Below are positions 49,586-59,342 of a DNA stretch of 64,000 nt, piece after piece (the stretch's first letter is position 1; each line of letters opens with the position of its first letter). The DNA comes from JACCTU01 sp963809175 (lineage in GTDB: Bacteria > Actinomycetota > Thermoleophilia > Gaiellales > Gaiellaceae), in NCBI GenBank assembly GCA_963809175.1, contig CAWEIK010000003.1, positions 62,001-126,000 on the forward strand. The letters run 5' to 3'. The translations under genes and the position numbers were made by a program. The notes beneath the pieces are model-generated. The model did no database searches, was not told the origin of the DNA, and worked only from the letters and a program-made list of their open reading frames with translations.

Positions 49586-51534
49586 TCCCGCGGATGCGCG
49601 GGATGAAGCCCGAGGATGTCTACGCGCTCAAGGGGGTCTCCGACCCACGCCTGAGCCCCGACGGCACGACCGTCGCGTACGTCCCGTGGTCGATCGACGG
49701 GGAGGCGAACGAGTACCGCGGCAACATCTGGCTCGCGCCCGTCGACGGCTCGGAGCCGCCGCGCCGGTTCACGACCGGCGAGCGCCGGGACGGCGAGCCC
49801 CGCTGGTCGCCCGACGGGAGCAGCCTGGCGTTCGTCTCGAGCCGGGCCGAGAAGGAGCCGGGCCAGCTCTACGTGATCTCGCTCCGCGGCGGCGAGGCGC
49901 AGAAGCTCACGAAGCTGAAGGAGGACGTGCGCGGGGTCGCCTGGTCGCCGGACGGCCGCACGATCGCGTTCACCTCGCGCGTCCGCGACGAGGCGTCGGA
50001 GGAAGAGGACGAGCGCCGGAGGCCGCCTCGCCGCGTCACGCACCTCCTCTACAAGCTCGACAACGAAGGCTGGATCGCCGACCGTCGCTCGCAGGTCTTC
50101 GTCGTCCCGGCCGACGGAAGCGCCGAGCCGCGACAGCTCACCGACGCCGAGCAGGACAACGGCGCCCCGGTCTGGTCTCCCGACGGCTCGCAGCTGGTCT
50201 TCTCGACGACGCGCGGCGACGACTGGGACACGCAGCTCGTCTCCGACCTCTACCTCATGTCGTCCGAGGGCGGAGAGCCCGAGCTCCTGACGCACGGCGA
50301 CGGCGCCTGCGCAGATCCCGTCTGGTCGCCGGACGGAACGCGCATCGCGTATCGGTACACGCCCGACCCGTGGGTCTGGGGGCGCCATACGCAGATCGCG
50401 GTGATCGACCTTGCGACGCGCGAGCGCACGATCCTGACCGAGAGCCTGGACCGACAGTGCGGGCCGTACCCGCCGCAGCGGGAACCGGTCTGGAACAAGG
50501 ACCAGATCGTGTTCGGGGTCGAGGACGGCGGCAGCGTGCACGTCTACTCGGTGGCGGCGGACGGCTCGGCCGAGCCCGAGTTGGTCGTCGGCGGCGACCG
50601 GCTCGTCAACGGGTTCGACATCAAGGGCGACACGCTCGTGCACGCGGCGAGCACGCCGTCGACGTTCGGCGACCTGTACATCGGCGAGAAGCGGGTCACC
50701 GACGCGACCGAGGGCTTCCCCGCGCACGTGGTGGAGCCGGAGCGCTTCACCGCGACCTCGAAGGACGGCACCGAGGTCGAGGCGTGGATCGTTCGACCCG
50801 CGGGCTTCGAGGAAGGCAAGCGCTACCCCGTCCTGCTCTCGATCCACGGTGGGCCGTTCTCGCAGTACGTCTCGAGCTTTTTCGACGAGTTCCAGGTGTA
50901 CTCGGGCGCGGGCTACGCGGTCGTGTTCGCGAACCCGCGCGGTTCGTCCGGCTACAGCGAGGACTGGGGGACGGCGATCCGCGGACCGTTGAACGACGCG
51001 GGACCGGGGTGGGGCACCGTCGACTACGAGGACCTGATGGCGGCGCTGGACACTGCGCTCGAGCGCTTCGACTTCCTCGACCCCGAGCGCACCGGCGTGC
51101 TCGGCGGCTCGTACGGCGGCTACATGACGTCGTGGATCGTCTCGCACACCGACCGCTTCAAGGCTGCGTGCTCCGAGCGGGCGGTGAACAACCTCTACAC
51201 CGCGATGGGGTCGAGCGACATCTTCTGGGCGTTCAAGGGTTACTTCGGAGCGTTCGCGCACGAGGCAACCGACGCGTGGCTCGAGCGCTCGCCCTCGGTG
51301 TACGCAGAGAAGATCGAGACGCCGCTCCTGATCATGCATGCGGAGGGCGACCTGCGCTGCTCCGTCGAGCAGGCCGAGCACCTGTTCACGATCATGCGCC
51401 TGCTCGGCAAGGAGGTCGAGTTCGTGCGCTTCCCCGGCGAGGGCCACGAGCTGTCGCGCTCCGGCTCGCCGGTGCACCGCGTGCAGCGCTTCGAGGTGCT
51501 GCTCGACTGGTTCGACCGGTACCTGAAGAGCTAG
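49582..51534 (+). CDS. Prolyl oligopeptidase family (S9C) serine peptidase
   Basis: A 650-residue cytoplasmic-type peptidase or acylaminoacyl peptidase. The N-terminal 380 residues form a beta-propeller with repeated WSPDG motifs (GEPRWSPDGSSLAFVSSR; VAWSPDGRTIAFTSR; PVWSPDGTRIAYRY). The C-terminal alpha/beta hydrolase has the nucleophile in GGSYGGYMTSWIVSHTDRF, Asp in HAEGDLRCSVEQAEHLF and His in FPGEGHELSRSGSPVHRVQR. No signal peptide is seen at the ATG start (IPRMRGMKPEDVYALKGVSD). The frame is intact, and the start overlaps the previous gene by 4 bases. Convergent with the next small gene, sharing 4 bases. Confidence 0.92.
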   Translation: MIPRMRGMKPEDVYALKGVSDPRLSPDGTTVAYVPWSIDGEANEYRGNIWLAPVDGSEPPRRFTTGERRDGEPRWSPDGSSLAFVSSRAEKEPGQLYVISLRGGEAQKLTKLKEDVRGVAWSPDGRTIAFTSRVRDEASEEEDERRRPPRRVTHLLYKLDNEGWIADRRSQVFVVPADGSAEPRQLTDAEQDNGAPVWSPDGSQLVFSTTRGDDWDTQLVSDLYLMSSEGGEPELLTHGDGACADPVWSPDGTRIAYRYTPDPWVWGRHTQIAVIDLATRERTILTESLDRQCGPYPPQREPVWNKDQIVFGVEDGGSVHVYSVAADGSAEPELVVGGDRLVNGFDIKGDTLVHAASTPSTFGDLYIGEKRVTDATEGFPAHVVEPERFTATSKDGTEVEAWIVRPAGFEEGKRYPVLLSIHGGPFSQYVSSFFDEFQVYSGAGYAVVFANPRGSSGYSEDWGTAIRGPLNDAGPGWGTVDYEDLMAALDTALERFDFLDPERTGVLGGSYGGYMTSWIVSHTDRFKAACSERAVNNLYTAMGSSDIFWAFKGYFGAFAHEATDAWLERSPSVYAEKIETPLLIMHAEGDLRCSVEQAEHLFTIMRLLGKEVEFVRFPGEGHELSRSGSPVHRVQRFEVLLDWFDRYLKS

Positions 51535-51926
51535 TCCTCGGCGAGCTGCTCGGCAAGCAACGAGCACGCGTACGCGTTCCACGCCACGTCCGGTGTCGCC
51601 AGAAGGGCTTGGACCGCCTCGCTGACGTGCGGGAGCCCCTTCGCGTCCCCGAGCAGGCGGAAGAGCCCGTCCTCGAGCGCCTCGCGACGCTCGGGCGCGT
51701 CGAGCTCGCTCGCGAGCCCGAGCACTGCGGGGCCGTCGAGGTCGAGCCCGCGCGACGGATCGCCACCCGCCGCGAGCACGAGCAGCGCGCGTCTGCCTGC
51801 CCCACGGAGCTCGTCCGGGTCGAGCTCGAGCTCGCGACCGGCGACCGATGCCACGGTCACGACGGCGGTCGCCTCGTCGGCACCGGCGAGCAGCGCCTCG
51901 AGCTGGTCGAGCCAGGCCTCGCGCAT
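51531..51926 (-). CDS. Hypothetical alanine/leucine-rich protein
   Basis: A 131-residue acidic, helix-rich protein (REAWLDQLEALLAGADEATA; LDLDGPAVLGLASELDAPER; ALEDGLFRLLGDAKGLPHVS). It has no Cys, signal peptide or membrane segment. The ATG at 51926 is chosen over an upstream ATG at 51956 because the latter overlaps the divergent RDD gene. I do not recognise a family. The stop overlaps the peptidase stop on the other strand. Confidence 0.55.
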   Translation of the reverse strand: MREAWLDQLEALLAGADEATAVVTVASVAGRELELDPDELRGAGRRALLVLAAGGDPSRGLDLDGPAVLGLASELDAPERREALEDGLFRLLGDAKGLPHVSEAVQALLATPDVAWNAYACSLLAEQLAED

Positions 51927-51954
51927 CGACCGGACGCTACGGGAGAATCGCCGC

Positions 51955-52338
51955 ATGAGCTACGCGAGCAGGCTGCAGCGCCTCGGCGGCTGGTTGATCG
52001 AGCTCGTCGTCGTGGCGGTGATCCTCGCGCTCGGGCTGATCCTCGGCGGGCGGAGCTACTTCGCCGGCTTCGTGATCGCCCTGACCGCGATCTGGCTGTA
52101 CTTCGCCGGGCTCGAGAGCTCTCGGCTGCAGGGGACCCTCTCCGGCCGGATCCTCGGGCTGCGCGTCACGGATCTCAGCGGTGAGCCGATCAGCTTCAAC
52201 CGGGCGACGGTGCGGCACTTCGCGATGTACTTCAGCGCGCTGACGCCGTTCGCGGTCGGGTACCTGATGGCGTTCTGGACGAAGCGCCGGCAGACGCTGC
52301 ACGACTACGTGTCGAGCACGCTCGTGCTGAAGAAGTGA
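51955..52338 (+). CDS. RDD-family membrane protein
   Basis: A 127-residue RDD-domain protein. It has the Arg at the start of helix 1 (SYASRLQRLGGWLIELVVVA), a second membrane segment (YFAGFVIALTAIWLYFAG), LQGTLSGRILGLRVTDLSGE and the C-terminal helix with Asp in RRQTLHDYVSSTLVLKK, the three conserved R-D-D positions being Arg and Asp residues of these segments (the first Asp is Glu in IELV). RDD proteins are thought to be transporters or ion exchangers; the role here is unknown. Confidence 0.8.
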   Translation: MSYASRLQRLGGWLIELVVVAVILALGLILGGRSYFAGFVIALTAIWLYFAGLESSRLQGTLSGRILGLRVTDLSGEPISFNRATVRHFAMYFSALTPFAVGYLMAFWTKRRQTLHDYVSSTLVLKK

Positions 52339-52368
52339 CGGGCGCCGGCCGTGGGGCCAGCGCCCGTC
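52337..52368. terminator. Bidirectional terminator
   Basis: Outer 9-bp stem GACGGGCGC (52337-52345) / GCGCCCGTC (52360-52368) with an inner GGCC/GGCC pairing, between the RDD gene and the convergent permease. No strong T-run. Confidence 0.5.
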
Positions 52369-52375
52369 GCTGCGA

Positions 52376-53993
52376 TCAGGAGCCTGCGCTCGGAGTGCTC
52401 GCGGGACGCTCGTACTGCGCCTCGATCCGCTCGAGCTCCTCCTCGGTGCCCTGCGCCACCGGACCCTTGAACCAGTTCTTGGCCGAGAGCATCCACCAGC
52501 CGCCGAACACGAGCCCGATCGCCGCGAACCAGAGGATCGTGCGTAGTTCGACAGCCTCCCAGCTGAAGTCGTCCTCCCACGGGAGGCCGGCCTTGTAGAG
52601 CGGGAAGATGAAGAGGATCGTGATCAGCGCGACCCAGCCGATCGCGATCGGGTCGATCCACTTGTAGTGGCGCCCGAGGCGTCCAGGCGCCGGGCTCGAA
52701 CGCGGTCACCCATCCGGAACCGCAGGATCACCGGGAGGATGAACGCGATGTAGAGGCCGATCACCGCGATCGCCGTTCCCGCTGCGTAGCCGACGAGGTA
52801 GTTCCAGATCGCGGGGATCATCAGGATCGCCGGCGAGGACGCACGATCGCCCACGACCGCATGTCGCGGGACGCGGTTCCGCGCGACCTGGCGCCAGAGC
52901 GGGTGGCCCGGGACGGCGCGGTCGCGCGAGAACGCGAACATCATGCGCGACGCCGACGTCACCGACGCGGTCACGCAGAAGAACTGCGCGACGACGCAGA
53001 TGAAGAGCAGCGCCTCGGACCAGCTCTGGCTCATCGACTCCGCCCAGATCCACGGGACGACGACGCCGATGTTCTCGAGCGCCGCCTTCGGTGCTCGGGA
53101 TCGCCGCTGTGACCGCGAGCAGCAGGATCAAGCCGAAGATCACCGAGGCGACGACGGACATGTACATCCCGACGGCGGCCGTGCGCGAGGCCGTTCTTCG
53201 TCTCCTCCGCCATGTGCGCCGACGCGTCGAAGCCCGTGATCGTGTACTGGGCCATCAGCAGGCCGAGCCCGAACACGAACCAGAAGATCAGGTGCGAGAA
53301 CGTCGCGGTCACGCCGTCGCCGAAGCCCGAGTTGTTCACCGTCTCGGTGAACACGTAGCTGAGCGACTGGTGCCGGTCGGGCACGACGATCAGGACGATC
53401 ACGATGATCGCGACGCCCGCCATGTGCCAGTACGCCGACACCGTGTTCAGCATCGACGTGAGCCGGACGTCGAACATGTTGATGATCAGCGCGCCGCGAG
53501 GAGAAACACGCAGTAGAGGAAGAAGATCCAGAAGTTCTCGTTCGGATAGTCGAACCAGTAGTTGAGCAGGATCGTCCCGAAGGTCGCGAGGCCGTAGCCG
53601 ATCGCCGCGGTGACGGCGATCTGCCCGATCAGGTTGAACCAGCCCGTGACCCAGCCCCAGCCGGGGCTGCCGAGCTTGGACGCCCAGTAGTAGAGGCCGC
53701 CCGCGGTCGGGTACGCCGAGGCGATCTCGGCCATCGCGAGCGCGACGATCGTGCTCATCAGGCCGACGAGGAGCCAGCCCCACGTGACCGCAACAGGCCC
53801 GCCGCGCTCGAACGCGACCCAGTACGACGTCAGGCAGCCGGCGAGGATCGAGATGATCGTGAAGGAGATGGCGAAGTTCTGGAACCCGCCCATCGCCTCG
53901 GAACAGTTCCTGCGCGTACCCGAGCCGGTGGAGCAGCCGCTCGTCGTCTTGATAGACGCTGCGATCGCCGCTCCCGCTTGGCGCGCTAGACAT
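52376..53993 (-). CDS. APC-family amino acid/amine permease, frame broken
   Basis: A transporter of about 530 residues with 12 predicted membrane helices. The N-terminal part after SVYQDDERLLHRLGYAQELF is FQNFAISFTIISILAGCLTS, the APC consensus. Later helices include AGGLYYWASKLGSPGWGWVT, FWFVFGLGLLMAQYTITGFD (APC helix 6), GMYMSVVASVIFGLILLLAV, RMMFAFSRDRAVPGHPLWRQ and RTILWFAAIGLVFGGWWMLS, ending PASTPSAGS. These lie in three frames with five or more breaks between 52,680 and 53,900. It is adjacent to the FAD oxidoreductase-GcvT gene on the same strand and likely imports the cluster's amine substrate. Confidence 0.8.
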
Positions 53994-54070
53994 CCAGCCT
54001 CCTCTTCGGTGGGTCGTGACAGCGCTATTTACTCCCGCCGGCGCGCAGGACTGTCAATGGGACTGCGCGT

Positions 54071-56486
54071 CTACGAGCGGATGCGTTCTCCGGACGGGTC
54101 GTACAACGGCTCGGCCGCGACCTCGCCGGCGACCCACTCGCCGAAGATCTCGACCTCGACCGGCTGGCCGGGCTGCGCGTTGCCTGCGGGCACGTAGGCG
54201 TAGGCGATCGACGCGTTCGACGGTGTAGCCGTAGCCGCCGCTCGTCACGCGTCCGACGGTCTCGCCGTCGATCCGCACGGGCTCCGAGCCGAGCGCGACG
54301 GCGCGCGGATCGGCCAGGACGAGGCAGGCGAGGCGGCGCTCGGGCTCCGGCGGCGAGCGAGCGCCTCGCGGCCGATGAAGTCGCCCTTGTCGAGCTTGAC
54401 CGCGAACTCGAGCCCCGCCTCGTACGGGTTGTCGTCCGGCGTGATGTCGGCGCCCCAGACGCGGTAGCCCTTCTCGAGCCGGCAGGAGTCGATCGCCTTG
54501 TAGCCGCCGGCGGCGAGGCCGTGCTCGCGGCCCGCCTCCCAGATCGTGTCCCACAGCCGCAGGCCGAACTCCATCGGGCAGTAGAGCTCCCAGCCGAGCT
54601 CGCCGACGTAGGTGACCCGGAGCGCGAGGCACGGCACCGGGCCGACGTCGATCTCGCGCGCGCGCATGTAGCGGAACGCCTCGTTCGAGAGGTCGGCGGT
54701 CGAGAGCGGCTGGAGGATGTCGCGCGCCCGCGGGCCCCAGATGCCGAGGCAGGCGTAGCGCGAGGTGACGTCCTCGACGACGACCGAGCCGTCCTCCGGC
54801 GCGTGCTCGCGAATCCAGGAGAGGTCGTGCAGCCCGAACGCCGTTCCGGTGACGATCCGGAAGCGCTCGGGCTCGAGCCGCGTGACCGTGAAGTCGCACT
54901 CGATCCCGCCGCGCGTGTTCAGCATCGACGTGTACGTGATCGCGCCGACGTCGCGTGCGACCTTGTTGGCGCAGAGGTGCTCGAGGAAGGCCGGCGCGCC
55001 CTCGCCCGAGACCTCGATCTTCGCGAAGCTCGTCTCGTCGAAGAGCGCGGCGGTCTCGCGCGTCGCGACGTGCTCCGCGCCGATCGCGGGCGACCAGAGC
55101 CGGCCGGCCCAGCCGCGCGGCCGCAGCGACTCGTCGCCGCGCGCCGCGTTCGGCTCGAACCAGTTCGGGCGCTCCCAGCCGGACTTCTCGCCGAACGCGG
55201 CGCCGAGCTCCTCGAGTCGCGGGTAGGTGGGGGAGGTGCGGAGCGGGCGACCCGCCTGGCGCTCGTGCCCCGGGTACTTGACGTCGTAGTACGTCGAGTA
55301 GACCTCGATCGTGCGCGCGAGCGTGTACTCGCGCGTGCGGTACGCAGTGCCGAAGCGCCGCGAGTCCATCTCCCAGACGTCGAGGCTCGGCACGCCGTCG
55401 AGGATCCACTCGGCGACGAGCTTGCCCATGCCGCCTGCGCCCGCGAGGCCGTGCGCGCAGAAGCCGGCCGCGACCCAGAAGCCGCGCACGTCGGTCGGGC
55501 CGAGGATGAACTCGTTGTCGGGCGTGAACGCCTCCGGGCCGTTGATCAGGCGCACCGAGTCCATCTCCGCGAGCTCCGGCACGCGCTTGATCGCGTTCTC
55601 GAGCAGCGGCTCGAAGCGCGGCCAGTCCTCGGCGAGCAGTTGGCCGTTGAAGTCGGCGGGGATCCCGTCGAGCGACCACGGCGCGGGGTCGCGCTCGTAG
55701 CCGCCCATGATCAGCCCGCCGGACTCCGGCCGGAAGTAGACGAGCAGCGACGGGTCGCGCATCGTCGGCATCTCGAGCGGCAGGCCGGACGGCTTCGTGA
55801 CGAGGTACTCGTGCGCCATCGGGACGATCGGGACGTTCACGCCCGCGAGCTCGCCGAGCTCCTTCGCGAACATCCCGCCCGCGTTGACCACCACATCGGC
55901 CTCGATCGGGCCCTTGTCGGTCTGCACGCCCGTGACGCGGCCGCGCTCGACGTCGATCCCGGTCACGCGCGTGCTCGTGTTGATCTCCGCGCCGCCGCGA
56001 CGCGCGCCTTCCGCGAGCGCGAAGGTCAGCTGGCTCGGGTCGATGTAGCCGTCGGTGGGGAGGAACGCGGCGCCGAGCACGCCCTCGGTCGACATCGGCG
56101 GGAACAGCTCGCTGGGCCTCGTCGGCCGAGATCAGGTCGAGCGGGAGGCCGAACGTCTTCGCCCAGCCGGCCTGGCGCGAGAGCTCCTCCATTCGCTCCT
56201 GCGAGGACGCGAGCCTGAGCGAGCCGACCTCGCGCCAGCCCGTCTCGAGGCCGACCTCTTCCTGCAACGAGCGGTAGAGGTCGACCGAGCTCATCATCAT
56301 CTTCGTCAGGCTCAACGAGCCGCGCAGCTGCCCGACGAGGCCCGCGGAGTGGAAGGTCGAGCCGCTCGTCAGGTCGGCGCGCTCGACGAGCACGACGTCG
56401 CGCTCGCCGAGCTTCGTCAGCCAGTACGCGATCGAGCAGCCGCCGACGCCGCCGCCGATCACGACGACCCGTGCGCGGTCTCTCAC
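54071..56486 (-). CDS. FAD-dependent oxidoreductase fused to GcvT-like aminomethyltransferase (dimethylglycine/sarcosine dehydrogenase-like), frame broken
   Basis: About 805 residues. The N-terminal half is a DAO-type flavoprotein: ARVVVIGGGVGGCSIAYWL (Rossmann GxGxxG), ADLTSGSTFHSAGLVGQLRG (FAD-linking His region of the DMGDH family), DGYIDPSQLTFALAEGARRG and GFWVAAGFCAHGLAGAGGMG. The C-terminal half is a folate-binding aminomethyltransferase domain: LFDETSFAKIEVSGEGAPAF, YVGELGWELYCPMEFGLRLW and GREALARRRSPS. The product would be an enzyme oxidising N-methyl amines and passing the methyl to tetrahydrofolate. Breaks occur near 56,105, 54,360 and 54,220; the end reads YDPSGERIRS. The GTG start overlaps the preceding kinase stop (GTGA). 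Confidence 0.84.
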
Positions 56487-57360
56487 CCGAGCGCCTCTCG
56501 GAACGCAGGGTCGTCGGCGGTGGCGCGCAGACGCTCGAAGTGCGTGCCCGCGTAGTCCACGAAGTCGAAGTCGAGCTCGGAGATCCCCTGCTGCACGACG
56601 CCCCACATGGCTTCGCGGAAGTCCGACATGAAGCGCATCAGGGTCAGCGAGCGAACGTCGTCCTCGGACACCTCCCCGAAGTACATCCGGAGGAGCTCCT
56701 CGTTCTCGTCGGCGGAGAGCTCGTGGTTGACCGAGAAGTTCGCGAGGTCGAAGAAGCGGTCGCCCATCCCCGCGTACTCCCAGTCGACGATCCAGATGCG
56801 CTCGCCGTCGGTGATGAAGTTCGCGTTCAGGAGATCGTTGTGGCACGGCGCGGGGGGCTGCGTGCCCCGCGCTTGCTCGATCCGGTCGGCGACCTCCTTC
56901 GCCGTCGTGTACGCCGGCCGGCACGGAGACACCGTGCGTCGTGGCAGTCGCGCAGTACGCCTCGACGACGCGGAACGAGTCGAAGCGTCCGGGGATCGCC
57001 GGGCCTTCGTGGAGGCGGCGCAGCCCGCCCGCGATCTCCCGGAGGGCCGTGGTCGTGCGCACCTCGTCGACCGGCACCGGGCGGCCTGCCGACGAAGCGC
57101 GTCACGAGGTAGCCCTCCGGCTCGACGAACGCGATCACCTCCGGCGCGAGCCCGGCGTCGGCCGCCACCCGCGTCGCCGCGTGCTCGTTGTCGCGGTCGA
57201 TGCCGAGCAGCTCGGTGTCCTTGCCGCCGATCCGGAGCACGACCTGGGCGCCGTCGAGGAGCGTCACCTTGAAGTTGCGGTTGGTGATTCCGCCGCCGAG
57301 CGGCTCGAGCGACCGGATCCCGTCCGGCCAGACCCGCTCCGCGATCCGCTCCGGCTCCAC
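56483..57360 (-). CDS. Choline/ethanolamine-kinase-like phosphotransferase, frame broken
   Basis: A kinase of about 290 residues. Start GTG 57360, then EPERIAERVWPDGIRSLEPL, LGGGITNRNFKVTLLDG (nucleotide loop, as in choline kinases) and VVLRIGGKDTELLGIDRD. The catalytic part is PPAPCHNDLLNANFITDGER (HNDxxxxN) and IWIVDWEYAGMGDRFFDLAN with the metal Asp. Breaks near 57,080 and 56,920 move the reading between three frames. It divergently faces the HAD hydrolase gene (27-base gap) and overlaps the FAD-GcvT gene. The substrate may be choline, ethanolamine or another amine alcohol. Confidence 0.78.
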
Positions 57361-57372
57361 GCCGCGCGATCC

Positions 57373-57378
57373 TAGACT
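57373..57378 (+). promoter_or_regulatory. Probable -10 element for the HAD gene
   Basis: TAGACT (TANNNT) lies 9 bases before the GTG at 57388 in the 27-base divergent gap; no Shine-Dalgarno. Confidence 0.35.
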
Positions 57379-57387
57379 GCGGCGGGC

Positions 57388-58017
57388 GTGACCTCGGTGC
57401 TGTTCGACTTCAACGGGACGATCTCGGACGACGAGCCGCTGCTCTGCGCGATCTTCCAGGAGCTGTTCGCCGACGCCGGCAAGCCCCTCGAGGAAGAGGA
57501 GTACTTCGACCGGCTCGCGGGGCTGTCGGACCCCGAGATCGTGATCGAGTGGCTCGGCCGGCCCGACCCCGCGATCGTCGACCGGAAGATCGCGCGCTAC
57601 CGCGAGCGCGCGGCAGACGGCTCGACCGTCGACGACGAGACGAGACGCGCCGTGCTGCTCGCGGCAGAGCACGGCCCCGTCGCGGTGGTCTCCGGGGCCG
57701 CGCGCTCCGAGATCGAGCCGGTGCTGGCCGCCGCGGGGCTGCGCGACGCCGTGGAGGTGATCGTCTCGATGGAGGACGTCCCGCGGGGCAAGCCCGAGCC
57801 GGACGGCTACCTCCGGGCCCTCGAGCTGCTCGGCGTCCGGCCCGACGACGCGGCCGCGATCGAGGACTCGCCGCCGGGGGTGGCCGCCGCGAAGGCGGCC
57901 GGCCTCCGCTGCGCCGCCCTGACCCGCACGTTCTCCGCGGAACGGCTCGCCGGCGCCGACTTGCTGGCGGGTCGTGTTGATCGCGAGTTGATCCGGCGAC
58001 TAGTCTCGTCCGAGTGA
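57388..58017 (+). CDS. HAD-superfamily hydrolase (phosphoglycolate-phosphatase-like)
   Basis: A 209-residue haloacid-dehalogenase-fold hydrolase with the alpha-helical cap of subclass IA. Motif I is SVLFDFNGTISDDEPL: the nucleophile Asp is present, but the second acid, usually Asp, is Asn. Motif II is VAVVSGAARSEIEPVLAAAG, motif III includes GKPEPDGYLRALELLG, and motif IV is AAIEDSPPGVAAAKAAGLRC. The gene overlaps the next start by 4 bases and is co-oriented with the ligase and PuuD genes. Likely substrate: a small phosphate ester related to the pathway, possibly the kinase product; not proven. Confidence 0.85.
   Translation: MTSVLFDFNGTISDDEPLLCAIFQELFADAGKPLEEEEYFDRLAGLSDPEIVIEWLGRPDPAIVDRKIARYRERAADGSTVDDETRRAVLLAAEHGPVAVVSGAARSEIEPVLAAAGLRDAVEVIVSMEDVPRGKPEPDGYLRALELLGVRPDDAAAIEDSPPGVAAAKAAGLRCAALTRTFSAERLAGADLLAGRVDRELIRRLVSSE
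58001..58006 (+). promoter_or_regulatory. Possible -10 element for the GS-like ligase
   Basis: TAGTCT (TANNNT) lies 7 bases before the GTG at 58014, inside the end of the HAD gene. Confidence 0.3.
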
Positions 58018-59342
58018 TCTCCCTCGACGAGCTGCGGTCGGAGGTCGAGTCGGGCGCGATCGACACGGTCGTCGTCGCGTTCACCGACATGCAGGGACGC
58101 CTGCTGGGCAAGCGGATGCACGCCGAGTTCTTCCTCGAGGACTCGGTCGAGCACGGCATGGAGGGCTGCAACTACCTGCTCGCGCTCGAGATGGAGATGG
58201 ACCCGGTCCCCGGCTACGAGATCGCGAGCTGGGAGCGCGGCTACGGCGACTTCCGCGTGCAGCCCGACCTCGCGTCGCTGCGGCGGATCCCCTGGCTCGA
58301 GGGAACGGCGCTCGTGCTCGGCGACGTCCTCTGGCACGACGGCACGCCGGTTCGCCCTTCGCCGCGGCAGGTGCTGAACGAGCAGGTCGAGCGCGCACGC
58401 GCCGCGGGGTACGAGCCGATGTTCGGCAGCGAGCTCGAGTTCTACTTGCTCAAGGAGACCTACGCCGAGGCGCACGAGAAGAACTACCGAGACCTCACGC
58501 CGTCGGTGCCGTACATCCTCGACTACCACGTGCTCGCGACGACGTACGACGAGCCGTTCATCCGCCAGATCCGCAACGGCATGCAGGCGGCCGGGATCAA
58601 GGTCGAGAACTCGAAGGGAGAGGCCTGGCCGGGGCAGCAGGAGATCAACTTCCGCTTCGCCGACGCGGTCACGATGGCCGACAACCACGTGATCTACAAG
58701 AACGGCGCGAAGGAGCTCGCGCACCTGAACGGGATGTCGATCACGTTCATGGCGAAGCCCGACCACACGTGGATCGGCAGCTCGTGCCACATCCACGGCT
58801 CGCTCTGGCGCGGCGACGAGCCGGCGTTCACCGACGAGCAGCTCTTCGGCTCGTGGCTCGCGGGCTGGATCGCGCACGCGAAGGAGCTCGCGATCTTCCT
58901 CGCGCCGAACGTCAACTCGTACAAGCGCTACACGGCCGGCTCGTGGGCGCCGACGACGCTCGCGTGGGGCGAGGACAACCGAACGTGCGGCTTCCGCGTG
59001 GTCGGCCATGGGCGGACGCGGCGCGTCGAGACGCGGATCCCCGGCGGCGACGTGAACCCGTACCTCGCGTTCGCCGCGCTGATCGCGTCGGGCCTCGACG
59101 GCGTCGAGCGCGGCCTCGAGCCGCCGGCGCGGCTCGAGGGGAACGCCTACGAGTCGGACGCCGAGCGCTTCCCGCACACGCTGCGCGAGGCGATCGCCGC
59201 GCTCGAGGAAGGCTCGTTCGCGCGCGCGGCGTTCGGCGACGACGTCGTCGACCACTACCTCAACTACGCGCACACCGAGCAGCGGCTCTTCGACCAGGTC
59301 GTGACGTCCTACGAGCGGGAGCGACTGTTCGAGCGTGGCTAG
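58014..59342 (+). CDS. Glutamine synthetase-like gamma-glutamyl ligase (PuuA/GMAS type)
   Basis: A 442-residue member of the GS family. Catalytic signatures: GYEPMFGSELEFYLLK (Glu for metal), GEAWPGQQEINFRFADAVTM (Glu pair), HTWIGSSCHIHGSLW (the HxH replacing GS's GSGxHxH), LAPNVNSYKRYTAGSWAPTT and GFRVVGHGRTRRVETRIPGG. Canonical biosynthetic GS contains a Tyr adenylylation site that is not evident here, and the length is slightly shorter. In PuuA, GMAS and GlnA3/GlnA4-type enzymes the ammonia is replaced by a primary amine such as putrescine, methylamine or ethanolamine. The PuuD-like hydrolase immediately downstream supports an amine ligase. Confidence 0.85.
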   Translation: MISLDELRSEVESGAIDTVVVAFTDMQGRLLGKRMHAEFFLEDSVEHGMEGCNYLLALEMEMDPVPGYEIASWERGYGDFRVQPDLASLRRIPWLEGTALVLGDVLWHDGTPVRPSPRQVLNEQVERARAAGYEPMFGSELEFYLLKETYAEAHEKNYRDLTPSVPYILDYHVLATTYDEPFIRQIRNGMQAAGIKVENSKGEAWPGQQEINFRFADAVTMADNHVIYKNGAKELAHLNGMSITFMAKPDHTWIGSSCHIHGSLWRGDEPAFTDEQLFGSWLAGWIAHAKELAIFLAPNVNSYKRYTAGSWAPTTLAWGEDNRTCGFRVVGHGRTRRVETRIPGGDVNPYLAFAALIASGLDGVERGLEPPARLEGNAYESDAERFPHTLREAIAALEEGSFARAAFGDDVVDHYLNYAHTEQRLFDQVVTSYERERLFERG

